Source: Edaphobacter dinghuensis (GTDB lineage Bacteria; Acidobacteriota; Terriglobia; Terriglobales; Acidobacteriaceae). Taken from it: 64,000 nt of DNA. The stretch covers positions 434,001 through 498,000 of the forward strand of contig NZ_BMGT01000001.1 of the NCBI RefSeq assembly GCF_014640335.1, written 5' to 3'. The translations under genes and the position numbers were made by a program. Positions 9,932 through 18,853 of this stretch are shown here, in pieces (positions within the stretch are counted from its first letter, which is position 1; each line of letters begins with the position of its first letter). The notes under the pieces were generated by a model that was given only the letters and a program-made list of their open reading frames with translations, was not told the origin of the DNA and made no database searches.

Positions 9932-10960
9932 TTATTTCGCCCAGGCCAAACCGTCCGCGCCCTTGCCGGTGGCGATAATGTCCTTAACCTTCCAGCCGAT
10001 CAGATCGATGACAGCGACGCGGCCGGTGGTATTGCAGGAGACGTAGGCCATCTTGCCGTCGGGGCGCATCAGGATCTCCTGCGGCGCGCTGGGAACGTCA
10101 AGTGTTCGCACGACCTTGAGGCTCTTGAGATCGACCACAGCCACCTTGCTCGCCGAAGGCATCGCGACCAGCAGCCAGCGTCCGTCCATCGTCGAGGCGG
10201 TGCCGTAACCAACCGCGGGAATGGCGATCCAGCTCTTAACCTTGTTCGATGCCGTATCGATGACGGCCAGCCGCGGCTGGGTCTGGTCCGCGGTAAATAC
10301 CATCGAGTCGTCGCGCGAGACCGAGATGCGCTGCGTGTCTTTGGAGATGGGGATGATCGCCAGCGTCTTGCGTGCCTTCATGTCGAGCACCGAGACGGTT
10401 CCGGGGCCGACGTTGGCGGTGTAGCCACGGCTGCCATCGCTCGACAGCGCCAGCATGTGCGACTGCTCCTGCCCGGTGGGAATCTTGCCGACGATCTTGA
10501 GCGTGTTCGGGTCGATGATGGTGACGGCTTTGTCTAACTCGGTCGTGACGTAGAGCATGCCGGTGTTGGGATCGTAGACAGCGCAGTGCGGCCTGACCTC
10601 GTGGCCGAAGTCGAGCTTGTTGACGATCTTGCGGCTGGCGATATCGATCACCAGCATGGAGTGGCCGTTGAGTCCCGGCTTGCCTACGCCGGTGCTGCCG
10701 TAGATAGGCACATAAGCCAGACGGCCGTCGGGAGAGGTGGCTGCCTCGTGTCCGTGAACGCCGGGTGTGTTCTCGGCGACGGTGCCCTCCTGCGCATCGG
10801 TAGCAGGGTTGACGACGCTGACGTTGGCCTCGCCCTGGTTCACCACGATCAGCGCGGCGTGGCCTGGGGCGCCGGGACGGTTCTGCGCCAGACCGGCAAC
10901 GGAGAACAAGCCAAGGCAGACACTGCCCGCTACAGTACAGGAAAATATTGTCTTCAGCAT
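9932..10960 (-). CDS. Secreted YncE-like seven-bladed beta-propeller protein
   Basis: A 342-residue protein with a signal peptide (about 1-25, cleavage near GLAQ). It has repeated blades with the YVTN-type pattern: LAYVPIYGS, LYVTTELDKAVTIIDPNTLKI, GYTANVGPGTVSVLD, VFTADQTQPRLAVID, WLLVAMPSASKVAVVD and AYVSCNTTGRVAVID. The fold resembles YncE and the cytochrome d1 propeller without haem ligands that I can see. Such proteins are periplasmic and probably bind partners or ligands. No partner gene is adjacent. The family call is firm, the role is not. Confidence 0.85.
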   Translation of the reverse strand: MLKTIFSCTVAGSVCLGLFSVAGLAQNRPGAPGHAALIVVNQGEANVSVVNPATDAQEGTVAENTPGVHGHEAATSPDGRLAYVPIYGSTGVGKPGLNGHSMLVIDIASRKIVNKLDFGHEVRPHCAVYDPNTGMLYVTTELDKAVTIIDPNTLKIVGKIPTGQEQSHMLALSSDGSRGYTANVGPGTVSVLDMKARKTLAIIPISKDTQRISVSRDDSMVFTADQTQPRLAVIDTASNKVKSWIAIPAVGYGTASTMDGRWLLVAMPSASKVAVVDLKSLKVVRTLDVPSAPQEILMRPDGKMAYVSCNTTGRVAVIDLIGWKVKDIIATGKGADGLAWAK

Positions 10961-11080
10961 AGGCTGACGAGTATACGCAAAAGCACGGCAACTGCTCTAC
11001 TGGCCCGGCGCAACAGGTTGCTGAGCTGGCAGCGCAGGCGGCGTCCTGCCCTCCGCACGCAGAGAAACCGTCTCTCCCTG

Positions 11081-11131
11081 TAAAAACGAAATAGCCCATA
11101 ACTGACCATCTTGCTCGTTATGGGCTATTTC
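11081..11131 (-). terminator. Terminator of the NmrA-like gene
   Basis: A perfect 15-bp stem (11088-11102 with 11117-11131) and a 14-nt loop. On the minus strand it is followed by GTTTTTA. It lies just past the stop of the gene at 11157-11999. Confidence 0.85.
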
Positions 11132-11156
11132 GATGACCTCTGCTGCATGTCTTCGA

Positions 11157-11999
11157 TCAGGCAAACCGGGCTGCATGTTCCTTAGCCCATGACTGGAAGG
11201 TTTTGGGCGGCCTTCCCGTCACCTGCCTGATGGTGTCTTTGACGACCGCCGTCTTTCCTTCGCGAACCAGTTCGAACGACTGCCCCACCGCCGCCGCCAC
11301 CGGAGCCGGTGTGCCAGCGTCAATCATCCCCTGCACCGCAGCCTCCGTAGGGACATCGACCGACCGAATTGGCTTGCCCGTCGCCTTCGCCAGAATCTCG
11401 ACCTGCTCCGGTACGGTGAGCAGCTCGCCGCCGGTGACTTCGAAGACCTCCGAGGTAAGGCTCGCATCGGTGAGCGCATGAACCGCAACGGCCGCCAGAT
11501 CTTCCGGCGCTACAGGGGCGACCTTGCCGGCTCCCGTAGCGTTATAGACGACTCCCTCTGCGCAAACGCTACCGATCCACTGGAAGGCGTTGGTCATAAA
11601 CGCTCCTGCGCGGATGAATCTCCCCGACAGTCCCGACGCGCGGATAACGTCCTCCTTGTCCTTATGCAGCCGTCCGATTGGAGAATTTTCGAAGCCTGCA
11701 AAGAGCGTCGAGAGAAAGACGACTCGCGGATTGCCCTCTGCCTTCGCAGACGCGATGAGCTGGCGGAAGACCTCTCCGTCGAGAGCACCATTCATCAAAA
11801 AGATCCCTTCGACTCCGCTCGCCGCCTTCGCGAAGGTCTCCGGCGAAGTAAGGTCGCCAACCGCGACCTCTACCCGATTGCCCCAATGCGCGACCTTGGA
11901 GGCGTCGCGGGTAAAGACGCGCACCTTGCGGCCGCTGGCTAAAAGCTGCTCTACCACCTGACTTCCCACATTTCCTGTTGCTCCAATAACGAGATACAT
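11157..11999 (-). CDS. NmrA-like NAD(P)-binding oxidoreductase
   Basis: A 280-residue Rossmann-fold protein of the atypical short-chain dehydrogenase class. The N-terminus has the nucleotide motif VIGATGNVGSQVVEQLL (GxxGxxG), followed by VRVFTRDASK, where the basic residues suggest NADPH. It lacks the classical YxxxK, as expected for NmrA/HSCARG proteins, which act as redox sensors or quinone reductases. An AGGCAGGAAG ribosome site precedes the ATG. It is divergent from the LysR gene at 12118, a common arrangement in which the regulator controls the reductase. A specific substrate cannot be stated. Confidence 0.85.
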   Translation of the reverse strand: MYLVIGATGNVGSQVVEQLLASGRKVRVFTRDASKVAHWGNRVEVAVGDLTSPETFAKAASGVEGIFLMNGALDGEVFRQLIASAKAEGNPRVVFLSTLFAGFENSPIGRLHKDKEDVIRASGLSGRFIRAGAFMTNAFQWIGSVCAEGVVYNATGAGKVAPVAPEDLAAVAVHALTDASLTSEVFEVTGGELLTVPEQVEILAKATGKPIRSVDVPTEAAVQGMIDAGTPAPVAAAVGQSFELVREGKTAVVKDTIRQVTGRPPKTFQSWAKEHAARFA

Positions 12000-12067
12000 C
12001 TTCCTGCCTCTCTTTCTTCTTGCTGACTTTCATGACAAGAGATTCAGACAGAGTACGCATCGATCTA

Positions 12068-12103
12068 TGAAACAATCACATTTACATGCAACAGACTGTT
12101 TCA
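12068..12103. promoter_or_regulatory. Dyad in the divergent NmrA/LysR promoter region
   Basis: TGAAACA (12068-12074) and TGTTTCA (12097-12103) form a perfect 7-bp inverted pair with a 22-bp centre, just before the LysR ribosome site. It may be the LysR binding site. Confidence 0.35.
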
Positions 12104-12117
12104 CTAAAGGGACAATC

Positions 12118-13029
12118 ATGATCGACTTGAACGATCTGCAATGCTTCGTCCATGTCTCTCAAACACAAAGCTTCACCCGCGCGGCAAAACGGCTCGGTGT
12201 TCCCAAATCGAGCATCAGCCGCGCCATTCAACGGCTGGAGGACCGCCTGGGAGTGCGTCTGGTGGAGAGGACTACGCGCAGGGTGACGCTTACTGAGGTG
12301 GGAGAGGTCTACCTGAGCCGCTGCCAGCGCATGATGGAAGAGGCCGAGCAGGCCGACCTTGCCGTAGGAGCCCTTCAAGGCAAGCCGCGAGGAACATTGC
12401 GCGTGGGGGCTCCGGTCGCCTTCGCTCGCTCGATTCTTGGGCCAACCATGGGAGAGTTCGTTAGGCTCTATCCTGAGCTGCGCCTGCATCTGCAACTGCT
12501 GAACGGAGACGAACCTCCACGCGAGGGCACCTTCGATGTTGTAGTGCGGGCCGGAACGTTGGAGGACTCCGGGCTTCTGGTGAAGCCGCTGATGCAGATT
12601 CGGCTTGGAGCGTATGCCAGCCCCACTTACCTGCTCAACCAGAAGCTGCCTGAAACGCCCGCAGACCTTCTTCCATTGAGCTGCATTACCACCACCTGCG
12701 ACACGTTCGGCGAGCCGGGAGAGTTCACCACCTGGAGACTACGCAAAGGGACGGAGCTGAAGGAGGTGAAGGTGAATTCGCGGGTGTCGGTGCCCGATCC
12801 GACGATCAATCACCAGCTCGCCCTTGCAGGAGCAGGCATCGCACTGCTGGCACAGTCCGTCGTGCAAATAGATGTGGAACAAGGCCGACTGATTCGCATC
12901 CTGCCGGAGTGGGAGCCTGCGCCCGTCGAGCTTCACGCTCTCTATCCTTCGCGGCTCGATTCGTCTCCGAAGGTGCGGGCGTTTCTTGGCTTTCTGCGGG
13001 AACGGTTCGGTACGGGCAGCTCGTTCTAA
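12118..13029 (+). CDS. LysR-family transcriptional regulator
   Basis: A regulator with an N-terminal winged helix-turn-helix (LNDLQCFVHVSQTQSFTRAAKRLG to RLVERTTRRVTLTEVG) and a C-terminal periplasmic-binding-like effector domain, closest in style to the CrgA/DmlR subgroup. I place the start at ATG 12118 because AAAGGGA lies about 6 nt upstream and LysR proteins begin with this helix; the frame extends upstream to ATG 12067 without a ribosome site. It probably regulates the divergent NmrA-like reductase. The effector is unknown. About 303 residues, normal for the family. Confidence 0.9.
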   Translation: MIDLNDLQCFVHVSQTQSFTRAAKRLGVPKSSISRAIQRLEDRLGVRLVERTTRRVTLTEVGEVYLSRCQRMMEEAEQADLAVGALQGKPRGTLRVGAPVAFARSILGPTMGEFVRLYPELRLHLQLLNGDEPPREGTFDVVVRAGTLEDSGLLVKPLMQIRLGAYASPTYLLNQKLPETPADLLPLSCITTTCDTFGEPGEFTTWRLRKGTELKEVKVNSRVSVPDPTINHQLALAGAGIALLAQSVVQIDVEQGRLIRILPEWEPAPVELHALYPSRLDSSPKVRAFLGFLRERFGTGSSF

Positions 13030-13036
13030 AAAGATA

Positions 13037-13062
13037 AGGGCCGAGCAACTCTGCCCGGCCCT
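13037..13062. terminator. Shared terminator of lysR and frr
   Basis: AGGGCCG at 13037-13043 pairs with CGGCCCT at 13056-13062. T-rich sequence follows on both strands, stronger on the minus strand (frr). Confidence 0.75.
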
Positions 13063-13088
13063 GTCTCTTTAACTCATGACGCGAATGA

Positions 13089-13673
13089 TCAGACGGTCAT
13101 CACTTCTTTTTCTTTGGCCTTGAACAACTCCTCGATGCGCTTGATCTCGGCGTCGGTCAACTGCTGAACCTCTTCACTGGCGCGCTTCTCGTCGTCGGCG
13201 GAGATCAGCTTGTCCTTGGCGGCCTTCTTGATCTGGTCGTTGCCGTCGCGGCGGATGCTGCGGATGGCGGTCTTGTGGTCTTCGAGCGTCTTGTTCAACT
13301 GCTTGACCACATCTCTGCGCCGCTCCTCGGTCATGGGAGGCACGGGAACGCGGATCACCTTGCCATCGGACATGGGGTTCAGGCCGGTTCCCGAGGTGCG
13401 GATCGCCTTCTCGATGGCCGAGACCATGCCCAGGTCGTAGGGCGAGACCAGAATGAGCGTCGGCTCGGGGGTGCTGACCTGGCCCATCTGGGCGATCGGG
13501 GTATCGGTGCCGTAGTAGTCCACCCGAATCTGGTCGAGCATGTGTACATTCGCCCGTCCGGTACGCGCGGAGAGAAGGTTCGCTCGGAAGTCTTCGACCG
13601 ACTTCTCCATGCGCGTCTTCAACTCCTGGTGTGTTCCCTTCAATGCCTCGATATTCGCCATCGCAGATGCCAT
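13089..13673 (-). CDS. frr: Ribosome recycling factor
   Basis: RRF works with EF-G to split the post-termination ribosome. The protein has the two-domain tRNA-shaped family layout: an N-terminal helix with RMEKSVEDFRANLLSARTGR, the inserted domain containing VDYYGTDTPIAQMGQVSTPE and VSPYDLGMVSAIEKAI, and the C-terminal helix PPMTEERRRDVVKQLNKTLE. I choose ATG 13673, which has an AGGA 8 nt upstream and gives 194 residues; the open frame runs further upstream but without family sequence. ATG 13661 is also possible. It is not next to pyrH, tsf or rpsB here. Confidence 0.95.
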   Translation of the reverse strand: MASAMANIEALKGTHQELKTRMEKSVEDFRANLLSARTGRANVHMLDQIRVDYYGTDTPIAQMGQVSTPEPTLILVSPYDLGMVSAIEKAIRTSGTGLNPMSDGKVIRVPVPPMTEERRRDVVKQLNKTLEDHKTAIRSIRRDGNDQIKKAAKDKLISADDEKRASEEVQQLTDAEIKRIEELFKAKEKEVMTV

Positions 13674-13860
13674 AAACCTTGTCCTCATGCGCGGATGCGC
13701 CAAAGCAAATTCTACTGGAAATCGACCGCCTCCCGGCGCAGCGGGGGTCGCTTTTTGGAGCGAAATTGGCTGATTCCATATTTTTTCCTTACTTTTCGGA
13801 GATCCGAAACCGGGCAATCTCCTGTAGCGAAATCCGGTAGCAAAGATTGGCTGTTCCCTT

Positions 13861-14415
13861 TTGACGCAGAAGAATATTGCCAGACATGATTCGTGCCCCG
13901 GAATCATCGTCCGCTCATCGGCGATAGGCTATGCTTTTGGGCAGAGACTCTCTGTGCTTTCCTTGATTTCATTGCATCTGCCGCTCCACCTCCGTTCTCC
14001 GCGCAACGCCGCCGCTGTTGCGATTGGGACCGCCGCCATCGCCGGTATTGCGTGGTACACCCTCCGCCGTCCGCGACGAAGTGCGGAGGAGATTGAACAC
14101 GAGCGCCGCGAGCTGCTCGCCAGCATCGGCCGCATCACCGACGGCAGCATCACGGACGCGCCCATCCGGCAGGATGGGCAAGCCGGCACGAGCGCCGGGT
14201 CGCTGATTATCGTCTACAACTACCGCATCGCAGGCGTGAGCTACGAGTGCGCGCAGGATGTAAGCAGCCTCGCCGAGCACGTCCGCGACGTTCGCGCCGA
14301 CCTGCCCATCCAGGTGCGCTACGACATGCACAATCCCGGCAACAGCATCGTCGTCTCCGAGTCGTGGAGCGGGCTGCGCCTCAGCCCGCATCCACACGAC
14401 CACGAGACCACTTGA
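13861..14415 (+). CDS. Hypothetical membrane-anchored protein (DUF3592-like)
   Basis: A protein of up to 184 residues with one clear membrane helix (AAAVAIGTAAIAGIAWYTL) followed by a basic RRPRR stop-transfer and a soluble domain with beta strands (LIIVYNYRIAGVSYECAQDV, IQVRYDMHNPGNSIVV). The soluble part resembles DUF3592-type domains, seen in many membrane proteins of unknown role. The start is uncertain: TTG 13861, GTG 13954 and TTG 13972 are all in frame and none has a good ribosome site. It is divergent from frr. I saw nothing in the 210 bp that follow (14416-14625). Confidence 0.55.
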   Translation: MTQKNIARHDSCPGIIVRSSAIGYAFGQRLSVLSLISLHLPLHLRSPRNAAAVAIGTAAIAGIAWYTLRRPRRSAEEIEHERRELLASIGRITDGSITDAPIRQDGQAGTSAGSLIIVYNYRIAGVSYECAQDVSSLAEHVRDVRADLPIQVRYDMHNPGNSIVVSESWSGLRLSPHPHDHETT

Positions 14416-14625
14416 TCGGCCTTGGCAGACGGATGCACTAAATACCCTGGCCTGCTTTCCTCTGTTCGATTTCGGACATACTTTTGCGAACCCGGACACC
14501 GGGCCTGTCAAGTTCGATTGAGATATCGCATCGACAACCCATGTTTTGAATCACTTCGCCGGTGCCGGTTTTGGCGCTTCACGTGCCGTTCCATTCGCGA
14601 CAAGATGGCTCTTCCGAGGTGAACG

Positions 14626-17166
14626 ATGACATTCTCGCAGGATCTGCGTTACGCATTCCGCCAGCTGCGCCGGACGCCCGGCTTTACCTTGACGGCGGTG
14701 TTGACGCTGGCGCTGGGCATTGGAGCCAACATCGCCATCTTCACGCTCGTTCACGCGGTGCTGCTCAAGCCGCTGCCTATCAAAAATCCGCAGCAGATCT
14801 ACCGCATCGGCGACGGCAATCTCTGCTGCGAGTGGGGCGGCCTGCAGGACTCGTGGAGCATCTTCGACTATCCCTTCTACAAGCACCTGACTGAAACCTC
14901 CCCGGCGTTTGAACAGATCACAGCATTCTCCGGCAGCAGGTATGCCATGAGCATCCGCCGCGCCGGTTCGAATGCAGCAGCGCAAAGTACAAAGAGCGAG
15001 TTCGTCGCGGGCAACTACTTCTCGACCTTCGGAGTGCAGCCGAGCGCAGGGAGGATGCTCACTGCTTCCGACGATCGACCCGAGGCGCCTGCCGTGGCCG
15101 TGATGAGCTATCGCATGTGGCAGCAGACCTACGCATCCGATCCTTCGGTCATCGGCTCGACCTTCACCTTTAACGGCCTGCCGGTAACGGTCGTAGGCAT
15201 CGCCGCTCCGCAGTTCTTTGGCGACCGTCTGGAGAGCGACCCTGCCAATCTATGGATTCCGCTGCATCAGGAGCCGGTCTTCGAGGAGCGGGGCGATCTC
15301 TCAAACTTTGAGACGCCCGGCATGTCCTGGCTCTATCTCTTTGGACGGCTCAAGCCGGGCACGAACCCGGCCACGGTTCAGGCCCAGCTCACCGCGCAGT
15401 TGCAGCAGAAGCTCATCGCCGACGGTCATCTCGATAAAACCGATCTTGCCAAGCTTCCCAATCAGAAGATTCTCCTTACTCCGGGCGGTGGCGGCATCTC
15501 GCAGTTCAGAAGCAGATCGAGGGATGGCCTTTATCTGCTCTCCATTGCCTCAATGCTTGTGTTGTTGATTGCCTGTGCGAACCTGGCAAACCTGCTGATG
15601 GCTCGCAGCGCGGCGCGGCAGCAGCAGACCGCGCTTCGCCTGTCGCTTGGGGCCACACGCCTGCGGCTGATTCGCGCTGTGCTGACGGAGAGCGTTCTGC
15701 TCTCGCTCATCGGCGGCGCCGCCGGGACTCTGCTCGCCTATGGAGGAGCGAAGGCGCTATTGATGATGGCCTTTCGCGGCGCAACCTACGTGCCCATCAG
15801 CGCCTCGCCTTCGCTGCCGATTCTGGCCTTTGCGTTGTTGATCTCGCTGATCACGGGAGTCGTCTTCGGCGTTGCCCCGGCGTGGATCGGGACGCATGCC
15901 GATCCGTCGGAGGGTCTGCGCGGCGGCACACGCAATATCGGAGGCAAGGCAGTGCGTCCGCAGAAGGCTCTGATTGTTGTGCAGGCTGCGCTCTCGCTGG
16001 TGCTGCTGGCCGTCGCCGGTCTGGTGACGCAGAGCCTGCGCAATCTCGAAAAGGTCGACATGGGATTTGAGACGCATGGGCGGCTGATCGCCTCGATCGA
16101 CCCGATGGGAGCGGGCTATAAGCCGGAGCAACTGCCCGCGCTCTATCAACAGGTACAGGATCGTCTTAACGCTATCCCCGGAGTTCGCAGCGCCAGCTTT
16201 TCGCGGTTCAGCCCGCAGAACGGCTGCTGCATGACGATGGATATCTCCATTGGCGGCCGTTCGGAGAGCTGGATCGGAGACACCGACGTCATCGCTCTGC
16301 GGGTGAGCCCGCACTACTTCGAGACGATTGGCACGCCCGTGCTGCGTGGCCGCCCCATTACCGATCAGGACACCGCCACCTCGCAGCATGTAGCCGTCGT
16401 CGACGACGCCTTCGCGCGAAAGTTCTTCGCCGGAAGCGATGCGATTGGAAAGCACTTTGGCCTCTCTCTGCCGGGCCACGGCTACGACTATGAGATCGTT
16501 GGCGTGGTGAAGAACACGATGTATCAAAGTCCCGCCTCGACGCAGATGCCGATGTACTTTGTGCCGTTTGCGCAAATGATTCAATATCCGCAGACGGGCT
16601 ATGCGCGGATGGAGACGGGCACGTTGTACTTCCGTTCGATCCAGCTCAGTGTCAATGGCTCGCCCGAGAACTACGAGAGCCCGTTACGCCAAGCGCTCGC
16701 CAGCATCAATCCCGACCTGGCTCCGACCAACGTCATGACCTACAGCGAGCAGGTGGCCGTTCAGTTCAACCAGCAACGCCTGATGGCACGGCTCACCGGC
16801 CTGTTCAGCCTACTTGCACTTCTGCTGGCCTCGGTGGGGCTGTACGGCGTGACGGCCTACAACGTCACGCGACGCACCAACGAGATCGGTGTCCGCATGG
16901 CGCTGGGGGCCAATCGCGGCAACGTCCTCGGCATGATTCTGCGCGGAACATTCTCACAGATCGCTCTGGGACTCGGTATCGGTATTCCTGTGGCCATCCT
17001 CTGCAGCCGCTATCTGGCCCATCAACTCTATGGCGTCGGTCTCTTCGATCCGCTGATATTAGGCGGAGCAGCCGCTACCTTATGCGTTTGCGCTCTGGCC
17101 GCCGGACTCCTGCCCGCGCACCGTGCCGCATCGATTGAGCCGTCCGAGGCTCTCCGAGCGGAATAA
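14626..17166 (+). CDS. Orphan ABC permease, MacB/FtsX type with duplicated halves (ADOP family)
   Basis: An 846-residue inner-membrane protein. The N-terminal [30 protein letters not shown] is the signature of acidobacterial duplicated orphan permeases. Order: a membrane helix, a MacB-like periplasmic domain (about 50-290), an FtsX domain with three helices (about 300-420), a second helix and periplasmic domain (about 450-710), and a second FtsX domain (about 720-840) with [20 protein letters not shown]. No ATP-binding subunit is encoded nearby, as is usual for this family. It lacks the extra N-terminal prefix domain seen in longer members. The substrate is unknown. GAGGTGA precedes the ATG. 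Confidence 0.93.
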   Translation: MTFSQDLRYAFRQLRRTPGFTLTAVLTLALGIGANIAIFTLVHAVLLKPLPIKNPQQIYRIGDGNLCCEWGGLQDSWSIFDYPFYKHLTETSPAFEQITAFSGSRYAMSIRRAGSNAAAQSTKSEFVAGNYFSTFGVQPSAGRMLTASDDRPEAPAVAVMSYRMWQQTYASDPSVIGSTFTFNGLPVTVVGIAAPQFFGDRLESDPANLWIPLHQEPVFEERGDLSNFETPGMSWLYLFGRLKPGTNPATVQAQLTAQLQQKLIADGHLDKTDLAKLPNQKILLTPGGGGISQFRSRSRDGLYLLSIASMLVLLIACANLANLLMARSAARQQQTALRLSLGATRLRLIRAVLTESVLLSLIGGAAGTLLAYGGAKALLMMAFRGATYVPISASPSLPILAFALLISLITGVVFGVAPAWIGTHADPSEGLRGGTRNIGGKAVRPQKALIVVQAALSLVLLAVAGLVTQSLRNLEKVDMGFETHGRLIASIDPMGAGYKPEQLPALYQQVQDRLNAIPGVRSASFSRFSPQNGCCMTMDISIGGRSESWIGDTDVIALRVSPHYFETIGTPVLRGRPITDQDTATSQHVAVVDDAFARKFFAGSDAIGKHFGLSLPGHGYDYEIVGVVKNTMYQSPASTQMPMYFVPFAQMIQYPQTGYARMETGTLYFRSIQLSVNGSPENYESPLRQALASINPDLAPTNVMTYSEQVAVQFNQQRLMARLTGLFSLLALLLASVGLYGVTAYNVTRRTNEIGVRMALGANRGNVLGMILRGTFSQIALGLGIGIPVAILCSRYLAHQLYGVGLFDPLILGGAAATLCVCALAAGLLPAHRAASIEPSEALRAE

Positions 17167-17221
17167 CACGCCATTAACTCAACGGATTGAACCGCGACTG
17201 AGGCAGGACTACACTTAGATC

Positions 17222-18178
17222 ATGCACATGGTCGCCACCCCTAACCGCAAGATGCAACGCGTCCTGCAGTTTTCCATGGGGCTTACGCTCGCTTATGTCG
17301 TCGCGACCTTCTTCTTCGGCCTGCGCGCCCACTCGCTGGCCCTTATCTCCGAGGCCGGGCATAACGTCTCCGACCTGCTGGCCATCCTGCTCTCCTTCGT
17401 CGCCGTCTACTTTCAGGCGCGACCCGCCACCGAAGAGAAGACGTTCGGCTACCAGCGCGCTGGCGTGCTCGCCGCCTTTGTCAATGCGCTTACGCTGATC
17501 GTGCTCTCCGCGTGGATCGCAATCGCCGCCATCCATCGTCTGAGCGCCCCGGTTGCAGTACAGCCGAAGCTGATGATGTACGTCGCCGCAGCCGGCGTGC
17601 TGATGAACGGCACCGTCGCCACGCTGCTCTGGCGCTTCTCGGGCGACGTCAACATCCGTAGCGTCTTTCTCCACATGCTGGGCGATACGCTCTCGACCGC
17701 AGCAGTCATCGCAGGCGGCGCAGCGATCCTGTTTACCGGCATGACGTGGATCGACCCTGTACTGTCGATCATCATCGCCGCCATGATTCTGTGGAGTTCG
17801 TTCGGCATCGTCCGCGAGACGCTGAACATCCTGCTCGAAGGTACGCCACGCAACGTCCAGTTGGGCGCGGTGCGCGACGCCATGGAGGCGGTTCCGGGAG
17901 TGGTCAACGTCCACGATCTGCACGTCTGGTCGCTCGGCTCGCAGTCGCGCGCGCTGGCCAGCCATGTGACGATTCCGGAGATGCCGATGTCGGAGTGCAG
18001 CAGCATCCTCGAGGCCATCAACTGCGCCTTGCGCGACCGCTTCCACATCCACCACACCACCATTCAGTTTGAGACCCGGGGCTGCGAGACCACCCACGGT
18101 TGCAGCGCTCCGCCGGAGCTGGAGGCCGTCGGCGCACACGACCACCATCACCACCACGGCCACTCGCACTCACACTAA
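17222..18178 (+). CDS. Cation diffusion facilitator (CzcD-like Zn2+ exporter)
   Basis: A 318-residue proton-coupled metal exporter of the inner membrane. Six helices are visible. The transport-site residues are H47 and D51 in helix 2 (GHNVSD) and H151 and D155 in helix 5 (HMLGD), the HD-HD arrangement typical of Zn2+ transporters. The C-terminal cytoplasmic domain has HDLHVWSLGSQSRALASHV. The tail is histidine-rich (DHHHHHHGHSHSH), a likely metal buffer. It lies 55 bp after the permease but probably has its own promoter. No metal-responsive regulator is adjacent. Confidence 0.93.
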   Translation: MHMVATPNRKMQRVLQFSMGLTLAYVVATFFFGLRAHSLALISEAGHNVSDLLAILLSFVAVYFQARPATEEKTFGYQRAGVLAAFVNALTLIVLSAWIAIAAIHRLSAPVAVQPKLMMYVAAAGVLMNGTVATLLWRFSGDVNIRSVFLHMLGDTLSTAAVIAGGAAILFTGMTWIDPVLSIIIAAMILWSSFGIVRETLNILLEGTPRNVQLGAVRDAMEAVPGVVNVHDLHVWSLGSQSRALASHVTIPEMPMSECSSILEAINCALRDRFHIHHTTIQFETRGCETTHGCSAPPELEAVGAHDHHHHHGHSHSH

Positions 18179-18206
18179 AAACCTTTTCTCAGTCCTTGCA
18201 ACAAAA

Positions 18207-18229
18207 AGCCCGACTCTAAGAGCCGGGCT
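18207..18229. terminator. Bidirectional terminator between CDF and OsmC genes
   Basis: A 10-bp stem with one mismatch (18207-18216 with 18220-18229) and a 3-nt loop, flanked by A and T runs on the outer sides, between convergent stops. Confidence 0.8.
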
Positions 18230-18252
18230 TCTCCTTTAGCGCTCATCAAACC

Positions 18253-18678
18253 CTAGACTAATGTCGCGTCCAGCGTGATCTCCGCAGCCTTCAGCACCTT
18301 CGACACCGGGCAGCCGACCTTGGCTTTGGCGGCAAGCTCGTCGAACTTCGCCTTGTCCGCACCGGGAACCTTGGCCTTGGTGGTCAGATGGATCTTGGTG
18401 ATGGTGGGGCCTTCCCCGTGCAGGTCGAGCGTGAGCCGAGCCGTCGTCTCGATGGAGTCGGGGACGAGACCGGCTTCGGTCAACTGGGCGCTCAGCGCCA
18501 TGCTGAAGCAGCCGGCGTGGGCTGCTGCAATCAACTCTTCGGGATTGGTTCCGACGCCCTCGGCAAACCGGGTGGCGAAGCTATACTGCGTCTCCTTCAG
18601 GGTGCCGCTCTGGGTGGAGATGGTGCCTTTGCCCTCTTTCAAACTGCCATGCCAGACTGCGCTTGCGCTGCGTTCCAT
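18253..18678 (-). CDS. osmC: OsmC-family peroxiredoxin
   Basis: A 141-residue thiol peroxidase that reduces organic hydroperoxides in the cytoplasm. The two redox cysteines are C57 (AAAHAGCFSMAL) and C123 (AKVGCPVSKVLKA), at the spacing of the family. TNPEELIAAAHAGCF and the absence of an Ohr-type N-terminus place it with OsmC rather than Ohr. It normally forms a domain-swapped homodimer. It converges with the CDF exporter and is followed upstream by the terminator of bamA. Confidence 0.9.
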   Translation of the reverse strand: MERSASAVWHGSLKEGKGTISTQSGTLKETQYSFATRFAEGVGTNPEELIAAAHAGCFSMALSAQLTEAGLVPDSIETTARLTLDLHGEGPTITKIHLTTKAKVPGADKAKFDELAAKAKVGCPVSKVLKAAEITLDATLV

Positions 18679-18803
18679 CGCGTTTCTCCTTATGCCAAGA
18701 GTAGAACATCAATCGTTGCCGATTTTCTTCAACAGAGCTTTAGATGACGGGGAAAAGTTCCGCGCTTGTGGATTTTCCTGTTCCTCTTGATGTCAAAAGG
18801 AAA

Positions 18804-18830
18804 GAGGCCCGCATAAAAACGCCGGGCCTC
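18804..18830 (-). terminator. Terminator of bamA
   Basis: GAGGCCCG (18804-18811) pairs with CGGGCCTC (18823-18830). On the minus strand TTTCCTTTT follows. It lies just beyond the bamA stop. Confidence 0.75.
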
Positions 18831-18853
18831 GCAGTTGGTACAGGGTTCGATGC

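Noticed and set aside
13674..13907. N-terminal extension of frr
   Set aside because: The extra 78 residues do not resemble RRF, and a good ribosome site precedes ATG 13673.
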